Of a DNA stretch of 64,000 nt, positions 45,379 to 53,426 are shown piece after piece. Under the pieces are notes generated by a model. That model worked only from the letters and a program-made list of their open reading frames with translations, did no database searches and was not told where the DNA came from. A program made the translations under genes and the position numbers. The stretch is from Paenibacillus_G filicis (GTDB lineage: Bacteria > Bacillota > Bacilli > Paenibacillales > NBRC-103111). Numbering within the stretch: the stretch's first letter is position 1; the number at the start of each line of letters is the position of its first letter. The stretch covers positions 80,820 through 144,819 of the forward strand of contig NZ_JBBPCC010000023.1 of the NCBI RefSeq assembly GCF_038070315.1, in the 5' to 3' direction.

Positions 45379-45462
45379 AGCAAATCCCTCATTAGGCAGC
45401 ATGCAACGTCATCTGCGGTAGAAATCCGTAGAACGTTGTCAATAAATTGGTAGTCCTTCGTC

Positions 45463-45491
45463 ATTATAGCACGGATAACGGGCTTTGTTAA
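45463..45491 (-). promoter_or_regulatory. Extended -10 SigA promoter of the Dlt-like operon
   Basis: On the minus strand: TTAACA, 17-bp spacer, TATAAT with TGC ahead of the -10. The -35 overlaps the stop codon of the diguanylate cyclase gene upstream. One promoter appears to serve all six genes down to 38255. Confidence 0.8.
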
Positions 45492-47005
45492 CTTGAGGAG
45501 ACGGATGCGAGCGGATCGAATAGCGCCCGGTTGCGCCCCTCTGCCTTCGCCAGGTATAAGGCTTTATCGGCTTGGGACAACACCTGTTCGGGATGTGTCA
45601 ACGGATCGGGCGTGACAGAGGCCAGGCCGATACTGACCGTGATATGATCGGCTATTTCGGATCCGGCATGAGCGAGTGCTAGCTGCTCGATCTGTGCACG
45701 GAGCTGCTCCGCAATCTCCATAGCCTCTTCCACAGGAATTTCCTTCAATACGGCGGCAAATTCCTCCCCGCCGTACCGGGCGACGAAATGCCCCTTCTCC
45801 CGCATTAGTGCTTCCGCTGCCCCAGCGATTGTGCGCAGCGCCTCATCCCCGCCCAGATGGCCGTAGCAGTCGTTGTACCGTTTGAAATAATCCACGTCAA
45901 ACAGAACTACCGTTAGCCGGGTTTGATTGGCGGCGGAGTCGGCCCAGGCGCGGGTTAGATATTCGTCCAGCCGACGGCGGTTTGGGATGCCGGTCAAGCC
46001 ATCCAGATCGGACAGCTTCTGAAGCTTGTCCAGCGCTTCTTGAAGGCTTTTCTCCGTCCGCTTACGTTCGGTCACATCACGGACACTGAGCAGAATCGCG
46101 ACTTCTTCCTTATATAAGGTAAGGGAGATCGAGAGCTCTGTTTCCATCTCCGTTCCATCCAGGCAGACGAAGACCTGTTCCATCAGCTCAGGTTTCAACT
46201 GACGGTTGAGCAGAGCTTCCACGTACTTCCGGGAGCTTTCCCGGTGGGACGGGTGCACGAACTCGAAGTAAGAACGGCCGATAATATCCTTGCGGGATAC
46301 AGCATGCAGCAGTCGTATGCCCTTATCGTTAACGAATGAGATGGTGCCGTCGCGCATCATCACAAAGGTGGCATCCGGAGACGAAGCGATCAGCCCGCGG
46401 TAACGCTCCTCGCTTTCTTTGAGCTTCCGGTTAGAGGCGTGAGCACGAACGATGTAGAGAAATACCTGAACGGACAGAAGGCCTGTCACCGACGAGAAGG
46501 CCCAGTGGTAGAGCAGCACGGAGTACAACTTGCCTAGTTGTCCAGCATAATTCAGGTTAAGCGTGATCGTGGCGGATATCACAATAAGCCCGACCGTATT
46601 CAGAGACACGAAGCGCGGCATCGTTAATCCGCGCCGGCCGGCAATAGCACCAAACAGGACCGAGAGCAGCAGCATCATGATGGAAGAGGAAACGGAGGGA
46701 TAAGAGACGCCGAATAAACCGATGCGGCCGACGATGAGCACGAACCCGGTCACTAGCGCCGGAATCAATCCGCCCTGCAGAGCGGCGACGATGAGTGGGA
46801 TATGGCGAAGATCGGCGATCACGCCGTCGCCCACCTGCAGGCTGAACTCCATCAGCAAGACTCCGAACAATCCGAAGCAGAAGCCCCCGAACACTTTCCA
46901 CTTCCATGGGGATTCCCGCGTGAGCGGATGTCCTTTGAACATTTGCCCGATGAAGAAAAAGGAGGCAACTAGTATCGAAGCGTTAATGACAAAGTCTCTG
47001 ATCAT
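45488..47005 (-). CDS. Membrane diguanylate cyclase (5TM-PAS-GGDEF)
   Basis: 505 residues: five to six membrane helices of the 5TMR-LYT type (~1-190), a PAS domain (~205-320; FVNDKGIRLLHAVSRKDIIGRSYFEF) and a C-terminal GGDEF domain with the active GGEEF motif (ARYGGEEFAAVLKE). It should make cyclic di-GMP. The inhibitory I-site RxxD normally five residues before GGDEF is absent. No EAL domain. Its transcript runs into the surface-glycan operon, so joint control is possible; ATG start with a weak GGTGGTG site. Confidence 0.9.
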   Translation of the reverse strand: MIRDFVINASILVASFFFIGQMFKGHPLTRESPWKWKVFGGFCFGLFGVLLMEFSLQVGDGVIADLRHIPLIVAALQGGLIPALVTGFVLIVGRIGLFGVSYPSVSSSIMMLLLSVLFGAIAGRRGLTMPRFVSLNTVGLIVISATITLNLNYAGQLGKLYSVLLYHWAFSSVTGLLSVQVFLYIVRAHASNRKLKESEERYRGLIASSPDATFVMMRDGTISFVNDKGIRLLHAVSRKDIIGRSYFEFVHPSHRESSRKYVEALLNRQLKPELMEQVFVCLDGTEMETELSISLTLYKEEVAILLSVRDVTERKRTEKSLQEALDKLQKLSDLDGLTGIPNRRRLDEYLTRAWADSAANQTRLTVVLFDVDYFKRYNDCYGHLGGDEALRTIAGAAEALMREKGHFVARYGGEEFAAVLKEIPVEEAMEIAEQLRAQIEQLALAHAGSEIADHITVSIGLASVTPDPLTHPEQVLSQADKALYLAKAEGRNRALFDPLASVSSS

Positions 47006-47298
47006 GACAGGCGGTTCACCACCATTCGATGAGGTTGAGCGGAGGGCTCTGCTTGGATAGCGTTAGGCTATCGATAATAAACTGAAATTTCGGGGCTTTG
47101 GTCATAATTTATAATCTTATTCGTCACGATTTGACATTTTTCCTTGTGCTTGAACTATTTTTGATTTTATCTTGATTCTTTTGAACTGAATTTGGAAACC
47201 TCAGGAGGCGATGGTTTGGCAAGCCTATTTCTGTTACACTAGATAGAGGCGTGTCTTCACGCCTTATACTAGGTTCCAAAGCTTGGAGGAAACGATTG

Positions 47299-49821
47299 AT
47301 GCTGCGTACTATTCGCAAATCAGATATAGAGCTGCTGGCGCCTGCGGGCGACTGGGATTGTCTGCGTGCGGCGGTGGCCAACGGCGCTGATGCTGTGTTT
47401 TTCGGCGTGGAGAAATTCAACGCGCGGGCGCGGGCCCATAATTTTCATACGGACGAGCTGCCGGATATTATGTCCTTCCTGCACCGGTACGGGGTCAAGG
47501 GGTATTTGACCTTCAATATCCTCGTGTTCGAGGAGGAGCTGGAGGGGGCCAAGGAGCTGATCGAGGCCTGTATTGATGCGGGCGTGGATGCGGTCATCGT
47601 GCAGGATCTCGGGCTGGTGCGGATGATCCGCGAGATTTCTCCAGACTTCCCGATCCACGGCTCGACGCAGATGACGATCACTTCGCCGGAGGCGGTCGAG
47701 TTCACCAAGCCGTTCGATCTCGAGGTCGTCGTTCTGGGTCGTGAGAACAACCTCAAGCAGATCAGGCAGATTGGCGAGCAGGCCAAGCTGCCGATGGAGG
47801 TATTCGTGCATGGCGCGCTCTGTGTGTCGTATTCGGGGCAATGCCTGACCTCCGAGATGTGGGGCGGACGCTCCGCCAACCGTGGAGAGTGCGCACAGGC
47901 CTGTCGTCTGCCTTACGATCTGATGGTGGATGGCGAGCAGAAGCCGATGGGCGATGTGGCTTATCTGTTGTCTCCGAAGGATCTGGCTGCTATCGAGCTG
48001 ATCCCGGAGCTGATCGAAGCAGGCGTCAAGTCGTTCAAGATCGAAGGACGCCTGAAAACTCCGGAATACGTATCCAACGTTGTCAGCAAATACCGCAAGG
48101 CGATTGACCGCTACTTCGACGGAGAGAACCCGATGCCGACCAAGGAAGAGCTGCGTGAGCTGGAGCAGAGCTTCTCCCGCGGCTTTACGCACGGCTTCCT
48201 CAAGGGCACCAACAACAAGCAGCTGGTGGAAGGCACCTTCCCTAAGAGCCGTGGCGTATATCTGGGCCGCGTGAAGCAGGTGCTCCGCGATGGGGTGACC
48301 TGTGAGCTGGAAGCTCCGCTCAAGCGCGGAGACGGCATCGTCTTCGACGCGGGAGACCCGACGAAGAAGGAAGAGGGCGGACGCGTCTATGATCTGCGGC
48401 GCCAAGGCATTAAGTTCGAGGGCGAAGCGCCCGGCGGCTTGATTGAGATCGTCCCGGGCCGTAGCGATATCGATCTGAAGCGGGTGCATGTCGGCGACCG
48501 GATCTGGAAGACCAACGATCCGCATCTCGACAAGCGGCTTCGTCAGACGTACGAGACGGACAAGCCGTACCGGACTTTCCCGGTCCGCGTCAAGGTCACA
48601 GGGACGGCTGGGCAGCCGCTGCGCAGCGTGTGGACGGACCCGGCGACGGGCGCATCCGTGACTGTCGAGTCGGAGCTGCCGCTGGTTCCGGCGGAGAAGC
48701 GTCCGATGGATGCTGCGCTGTTCGAGGAGCAGTTCGGCCGGCTGGGCGGCACCGTACTCGAGCTGGAGTCAGTGGACGTTCATCTGAACGGCGATCTGAT
48801 TGTGCCGATGCGCGAGCTGAACCAGATGCGCCGTCAAGCAGCCGAGCTGCTGGTTGTTGAGCGTGAGCGCCCGCGTGCCTACGTGAAGCGTCAGGTCGAA
48901 GCCTACGGCGACGCTCCGTTGCTTGCGCCTCCTTCGGCTGCGCCTCAGGGTGGACAGGCTCGCTCCGTACTGACGGTGCTGTGCCGGAACCTGGAGCAGG
49001 TCGAGGCGGCTATCGAGACGGACGTCGAGATGATCTACGCGGACTTTGAATTCATCAAGCAGTTCCCGGCTGCCGTAGAGGCTTGCCGCCGGGCGGGCAA
49101 GAAGATCGCGCTGGCGACACCACGTATCCATATGCCGGGTGAGACCGGTTATTTCAAGAATATCCTGAAGCTCGGACCGGATGCCGTACTTGTCCGCAAT
49201 ACGGGAGCGGTCTACTGGTTCATGCGCTACCTGGCTGAGCATCCGGATGAGCCGCAGCCGGAGCTGATCGGGGACTTCTCGTTGAACGTGGCGAACCACA
49301 AGGCGGTATCCTTGTTCACGGATGCGGGCTTGTCCCGGGTGACGCCGTCGTACGATCTGAACATTCAACAGATGGTCGATCTGCTGCGTCGTTCGGATAC
49401 GTCCCGTCTGGAGGTCGTCATCCATCAGCATATGCCGATGTTCCATACGGAGCACTGCGTCTACTGCACGTTTATGAGTCCGGGTACGGACTATACGAAC
49501 TGCGGACGCCCTTGCGAGGAACAGCGCGCTTCGCTGCGCGACCGGGTCGGCTTCTCTCATCCGGTGCGGGTGGACGAGGGCTGCCGCAACACGGTGTACA
49601 ATGCAATCGACCAGTCGGGCGCAGAGTACCTCACCAACTTCATGGAGCTCGGCGTGAACCGCTACCGGATCGAGTTTCTGGAGGAGACGCCGGATAAGGT
49701 GCACGAAGTCATCGCGCTCTATCAGCGCGCTATCCGCGGGGAGGTCAGCGGGACCCAGGTATGGAAGACGCTCAAGTCCACCAACCAGCTCGGCGTCACG
49801 CGTGGTCAATTGGTGAAATAA
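47299..49821 (+). CDS. Peptidase U32 family protein with DUF3656 (RlhA-like)
   Basis: 840 residues from ATG 47299 (GGAGGAA 7 bp upstream). The N-terminal U32 domain has the four cysteines that bind an iron-sulfur cluster: C175, C182, C198, C202 (CVSYSGQC...GECAQAC). The central DUF3656 and a second barrel with CVYCTFMSPGTDYTNCGRPC follow. Although called peptidases, members such as RlhA and TrhP hydroxylate RNA: RlhA modifies 23S rRNA C2501. DUF3656 favours the RlhA type. Stand-alone gene, terminator behind it. Confidence 0.88.
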   Translation: MLRTIRKSDIELLAPAGDWDCLRAAVANGADAVFFGVEKFNARARAHNFHTDELPDIMSFLHRYGVKGYLTFNILVFEEELEGAKELIEACIDAGVDAVIVQDLGLVRMIREISPDFPIHGSTQMTITSPEAVEFTKPFDLEVVVLGRENNLKQIRQIGEQAKLPMEVFVHGALCVSYSGQCLTSEMWGGRSANRGECAQACRLPYDLMVDGEQKPMGDVAYLLSPKDLAAIELIPELIEAGVKSFKIEGRLKTPEYVSNVVSKYRKAIDRYFDGENPMPTKEELRELEQSFSRGFTHGFLKGTNNKQLVEGTFPKSRGVYLGRVKQVLRDGVTCELEAPLKRGDGIVFDAGDPTKKEEGGRVYDLRRQGIKFEGEAPGGLIEIVPGRSDIDLKRVHVGDRIWKTNDPHLDKRLRQTYETDKPYRTFPVRVKVTGTAGQPLRSVWTDPATGASVTVESELPLVPAEKRPMDAALFEEQFGRLGGTVLELESVDVHLNGDLIVPMRELNQMRRQAAELLVVERERPRAYVKRQVEAYGDAPLLAPPSAAPQGGQARSVLTVLCRNLEQVEAAIETDVEMIYADFEFIKQFPAAVEACRRAGKKIALATPRIHMPGETGYFKNILKLGPDAVLVRNTGAVYWFMRYLAEHPDEPQPELIGDFSLNVANHKAVSLFTDAGLSRVTPSYDLNIQQMVDLLRRSDTSRLEVVIHQHMPMFHTEHCVYCTFMSPGTDYTNCGRPCEEQRASLRDRVGFSHPVRVDEGCRNTVYNAIDQSGAEYLTNFMELGVNRYRIEFLEETPDKVHEVIALYQRAIRGEVSGTQVWKTLKSTNQLGVTRGQLVK

Positions 49822-49847
49822 AGCGAAGCGGGAAGCCGCTTTAAGGG

Positions 49848-49900
49848 AAAAGGGCCCTCTGCAGGTCACAGTTCACAGGAACTGACGCAGAGGGCCTTTT
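49848..49900 (+). terminator. Intrinsic terminator after the U32 gene
   Basis: AAAGGGCCCTCTGC pairs with GCAGAGGGCCTTTT (one bulge), 26 bp behind the stop. Confidence 0.8.
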
Positions 49901-50080
49901 GTGTGCATACGGCATGATTTGGGTGTTTTACCTCACAGACTCCGGGAGGTAGATGGCATGATTTGCGGGTCGACCCGCTTGAACCTGGTTATGGCTTGAG
50001 CGCGTCTTCCCTCTTATTGTTGTCCACACCGCGGATATGTTACCCTTAGGAAATTACTGATCTGCAAAGGTGGTCTTGAG

Positions 50081-50644
50081 ATGGCTCGTCAGTCTCGTGA
50101 ACGAATGATTGAAGGTGCTGTAAAGCTCCTCGCTATGCGAGGACTGCACGCCTCATTTACAGAAATAATTGAAGCCACCGGTGCCCCCCGAGGGTCGATA
50201 TACCATCATTTCCCTGGTGGAAAAGATCAGCTTATAGCTGAAGCCATCGATCTGGCCGGAACTCAGGCTATCGGCATCATCAACGCTTTGGAAGGCCAGC
50301 CGGCCGAAATTGTTGCCGGACAGTTTATTGGCATCTGGAGAGCGTTATTAACGAACACCAATTATCAAGCGGGCTGCTCGGTTCTGGCCGTTACGGTGGC
50401 ATCGGACTCCCAGGATTTACTTCATCGGTCGGCTGCAGTATTTCGCCAGTGGTGCGATCGTCTGTCCGAGCTGCTAGTCCTGGGCGGACTCAACAAGGAG
50501 GATGCGCGTGGCCTTGCGGCACTGCTTGTTGCTTCTTGCGAAGGTGCCGTCGCGATCAGCCGCGGCCAAAAGTCCATGGAGGTCTTTGAATTGGTAGCTG
50601 AGCAATTGATCATGCAAGTGAAAAGCGCAAGTGCCCATTCTTGA
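50081..50644 (+). CDS. TetR-family transcriptional regulator
   Basis: 187 residues. The N-terminal helix-turn-helix is clear (RERMIEGAVKLLAMRGLHASFTEIIEATGAPRGSIYHHFP split over helices 1-3). The C-terminal domain is of the LmrA/YxaF-like type (NALEGQPAEIVAGQFIGIWRALL). Typically a repressor released by a small hydrophobic ligand. It is convergent with a tautomerase gene, whose promoter carries two palindromes that are probable operators. ATG start; AAGGTGG upstream. Confidence 0.9.
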   Translation: MARQSRERMIEGAVKLLAMRGLHASFTEIIEATGAPRGSIYHHFPGGKDQLIAEAIDLAGTQAIGIINALEGQPAEIVAGQFIGIWRALLTNTNYQAGCSVLAVTVASDSQDLLHRSAAVFRQWCDRLSELLVLGGLNKEDARGLAALLVASCEGAVAISRGQKSMEVFELVAEQLIMQVKSASAHS

Positions 50645-50646
50645 TA

Positions 50647-51105
50647 TTACGTCTGATCCGAAGCCGATCCCAAGCTTGCCGCAGCGGCTTGGGCGGCCAA
50701 CGCAGCAAACTCTTCTTGGCCGAAGGCCGTGCCATTGATTCCCCAACCGCCCTCAGCGGCTTCCGTTAGGATGACCCATGTCCGTGTTGCCTGTGTCTCA
50801 TCACCTGTAATACGGGCAACGATTTCTGTGGCTTCTCGGGTAAATCTTCTTTGTCCCTCGCGATTTAAAGCTCCAGGAGGAGTAATAACTTGAATCCGGA
50901 TATTCTTAGCCGAAGGGGTGCTTCCTGTATGAATGGCCTCTGAGCTCAGACGGTGAATAAAAACAGCCGTGTTGTTCAGGTGAAACGGACCAGGGGACTC
51001 AACCCCTTCGGCTCGCAGCACGGCAAGGGCCAGCTCTGTTCCAAGCTGGCTATTCGCGTCGACGGGGATAAGGTGATCTGGCGTGTAAATATCAATCATG
51101 GGCAT
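50647..51105 (-). CDS. Tautomerase-superfamily protein
   Basis: 152 residues beginning MPMIDIYTPDHLI: the proline after the initiator methionine is the catalytic base of the 4-oxalocrotonate tautomerase superfamily. The region REATEIVARITGDETQATRTWVILTE and the WGINGTAFGQEEF end match cis-CaaD/tautomerase relatives. Substrate unknown. Its stop is 2 bp from the stop of the convergent TetR gene. Promoter carries two TetR-type palindromes (see below). Confidence 0.7.
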   Translation of the reverse strand: MPMIDIYTPDHLIPVDANSQLGTELALAVLRAEGVESPGPFHLNNTAVFIHRLSSEAIHTGSTPSAKNIRIQVITPPGALNREGQRRFTREATEIVARITGDETQATRTWVILTEAAEGGWGINGTAFGQEEFAALAAQAAAASLGSASDQT

Positions 51106-51140
51106 GGTTATCGTCTCCTCATACTTTTTTTGGATAAAAC

Positions 51141-51186
51141 TATGACGTTCATCATAATTCTATATTATGACGATCGTCATAGTCAA
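51141..51186 (-). promoter_or_regulatory. Promoter with two TetR-type operators
   Basis: On the minus strand: TTGACT (51181-51186), 18-bp spacer, TAGAAT (51157-51162). A perfect palindrome TATGACGATCGTCATA (51166-51181) fills the spacer. A near-copy TATGACGTTCATCATA (51141-51156) follows the -10. Centres are 25 bp apart. Binding there would block RNA polymerase on the tautomerase gene; the TetR neighbour is the obvious candidate. Confidence 0.7.
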
Positions 51187-51250
51187 TGCCGTATTTATTC
51201 CTGCCGTCCTCCTCAATGGGCATTAGGTGAGGACGGTGGAGGTAGACGCC

Positions 51251-51299
51251 AAAACCCAAGGAGCTAGGCGACCTGGAGGTCCTTAGCGCCTTGGGTTTC
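51251..51299. terminator. Hairpin A: terminator behind the lyase gene
   Basis: Outer AAACCCAAGG/CCTTGGGTTT stem, inner ACC/GGT stem closed by a tetraloop. The 39-bp CCAAG...CTTGG core matches hairpin B (53233-53271) at 30 of 39 positions. Acts on the minus strand behind the lyase gene. Confidence 0.75.
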
Positions 51300-51336
51300 A
51301 TTTGTTACCCCTTTATGCATTTTCGGCTCTATTCGC

Positions 51337-52983
51337 TTAGAAGCCTCTCTTAGCTTTTTGATCCAGATACAAGGATTGCGGCACGAGATCGCCGCCGGTG
51401 CCAATGCCCTCTACCAGATCCTGTGGAGCAGAGGGGTCCGAGGCGGGCACTGTATACTGCACGCCGTTCGCAGGTCCATGCGTTCCGAAGACGTAGCCTT
51501 GGCCGAATTGTTTGGACTTGACGATGGCGGATTGACCCGGCCCGTAAGCGAGCCCGTTCGTATTCCAGATGACGGATTGGGAGGTCGTCCAGCCGTGCTC
51601 AATCGTGCCATACGGCCGGTATACGGCCTCGATAAAGTCTCCGTTCATCCTCATATTGTCGAGCAGATTCGCCATGCTCAGGTGCATGTGGAAATCCGTC
51701 GCCAGCCGCGGCGTATTGGACGTGCTGTTATAAATGACATTTCCGCTGGTCCACATGCTCTGGAATGTAAAGCTGTGTCTAGCGTTGGTCGCGATGGCGT
51801 TTTGAATCAGATTGTCGCTTCCCGCGATTTGATACAAGTAGCCGTTTCCACCCTCACCCCGGTATTGCGGCTTCTGAAAGTGCGTATTTTGGATGGTTAC
51901 GGACCGGGCCTGATACAAAGAGATGCCATGAGACAGCACATGATAGTCGCTGCTGTTACCGCTTGGTCTATAGCTGTTGATATTGTTGACCCAGCTGTTC
52001 TTCGTATGCGAGATCGAAATCGCCTTGGACGCATGGACGTCATAGGCCGCCGTGCCCGCGTTTTTATAATCGAGATCGCCCCATGTCGTACCCGGATGCT
52101 GCTTCATGCCGATGGACAGGCTCTCGATGCCCACCTCGCTAAGCGGCTCCGCGACCTTGTACACACGAACGTTATCCCGCGTTTTCAGCGGATAGCGGAT
52201 CGGAATATCGACCGTCAGCGAGTTGGTCGCCGCGTTGATCGCTGTAATTTTGCGGTTGAAGGCAGGACCCTTCAAGGAAGCGTCCCACTTGCCGGTCATG
52301 CCGTGCTCGGCAATAAAGGCGGGCGTCATATCTGAACGGATCACGATAAATTCGTTCACGTTGTATCCGCTTACACTATTGACCGGAATCGTATGCGTTC
52401 GGGGCTGCAAGTCATTGCGGACCGCAGTCGGCGTATTGACCGGCGCGAACCAATCGCCCGACGTCGTTGGCGCTACGCGGATAACCGATTTTTCCCGCAT
52501 CGAAGTGGAGTCATTGAACAGGAAAGTCGAATTCGTTCCCGCGCCTCGCAGCACCACGTTGTTTTGGTTGATCCACAGCGAGCTGGAGCTGGAGCCCTGC
52601 GGCTTCACCTTGTACGTGCCTGCCGGCAAATACACGATGCCTCCGCCGGCCGTACCGGCTGCGTTGATCGCGTTCTGGATCGCATTCGTCGAATCGTTCG
52701 CGCCGGAAGCATCGGCCCCGTACTGCGTGACCACGTTATACGTAGCGCCGGGAGGCGTCGTAGGGGGCGATTTTTCGCCTCGCCAATAGCCCGCATATGA
52801 AAAATCTTGCAAGAAACGTCCTTGACTATCCTGATACCCTGGTGTCCAGTTCGCCGGATATAGCGAGCTCCTCCATGGTGCACCTGCATTGGCAGCGCTT
52901 GCAGGAATGAGTAAGGTTAACACCAGTGCCCATGCACCTGCCAACTTCGCCAGCTTGCTAGCGTTTTGCTTCTTCAACATCAT
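51337..52983 (-). CDS. Secreted beta-helix polysaccharide lyase-like protein
   Basis: 548 residues. Signal peptide (KLAKLAGAWALVLTLLIPASAANA), then a right-handed beta-helix of the pectate-lyase-3/GH55-like superfamily: NVVTQYGADASGANDSTNAIQNAI is the standard start (Asp-rich first strand), GGGIVYLPAGTYKV the first coil, and repeated N-rich turns follow. Expected to act outside the cell on plant or microbial polysaccharide; lyase versus hydrolase and the substrate cannot be told. ATG start with GGAGG upstream; hairpins A and B flank the gene. Confidence 0.82.
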   Translation of the reverse strand: MMLKKQNASKLAKLAGAWALVLTLLIPASAANAGAPWRSSLYPANWTPGYQDSQGRFLQDFSYAGYWRGEKSPPTTPPGATYNVVTQYGADASGANDSTNAIQNAINAAGTAGGGIVYLPAGTYKVKPQGSSSSSLWINQNNVVLRGAGTNSTFLFNDSTSMREKSVIRVAPTTSGDWFAPVNTPTAVRNDLQPRTHTIPVNSVSGYNVNEFIVIRSDMTPAFIAEHGMTGKWDASLKGPAFNRKITAINAATNSLTVDIPIRYPLKTRDNVRVYKVAEPLSEVGIESLSIGMKQHPGTTWGDLDYKNAGTAAYDVHASKAISISHTKNSWVNNINSYRPSGNSSDYHVLSHGISLYQARSVTIQNTHFQKPQYRGEGGNGYLYQIAGSDNLIQNAIATNARHSFTFQSMWTSGNVIYNSTSNTPRLATDFHMHLSMANLLDNMRMNGDFIEAVYRPYGTIEHGWTTSQSVIWNTNGLAYGPGQSAIVKSKQFGQGYVFGTHGPANGVQYTVPASDPSAPQDLVEGIGTGGDLVPQSLYLDQKAKRGF

Positions 52984-53426
52984 TCATCCAACCTCCATTT
53001 TTTCGTCGTTATGAAGCTGATGCCATGTCTGGCTGCCTTTCCTTTTCTGTACTCGACCTCCTTCATTCTTGGCATCTAAGAGAAAGTACCCTCTTCATCT
53101 CGTAGAGCTGCTTGACCGCCCTACTTCCCTTCATTATACGGATTCCGCATGCCGGCGAAATCCTCAGAATCCAAAAACCGATTGACAAAAAATCTATTGG
53201 AAGGAAAAAAATGATACTTTTAATGCCATAATCCAAGAAGCTAGGTAACCCGAAGGTCCCTAACTTCTTGGAGTGGTATTTTTGAAACAGTCTTCGTTTT
53301 CGCTTGCAGCGGCTGCATGTCAGGTAGGTATGCTTCCGAACTAAGCGGGTTACCCGGGAGGGATATTCCTTTGAAGGACTGCTTAGTCCAGTCGGAATCA
53401 ACCGGTTAGGAGAAGCTTACGCTGCG
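52984..53426 (-). promoter_or_regulatory. Upstream region of the lyase gene, with hairpin B
   Basis: 443 bp without a supported gene. A TATAAT is on the minus strand at 53133-53138 with a poor -35, possibly activator-dependent. Hairpin B (53233-53271; CCAAG...CTTGG, ACC/GGT inner stem) lies 156 bp behind the stop of the next minus-strand gene and is probably its terminator. An open frame at 53063-53401 on the minus strand lacks coding character. Confidence 0.5.

Noticed and set aside
53063..53401. 112-codon minus-strand frame upstream of the lyase gene
   Set aside because: It runs through hairpin B, has a basic, low-order sequence and no ribosome site.
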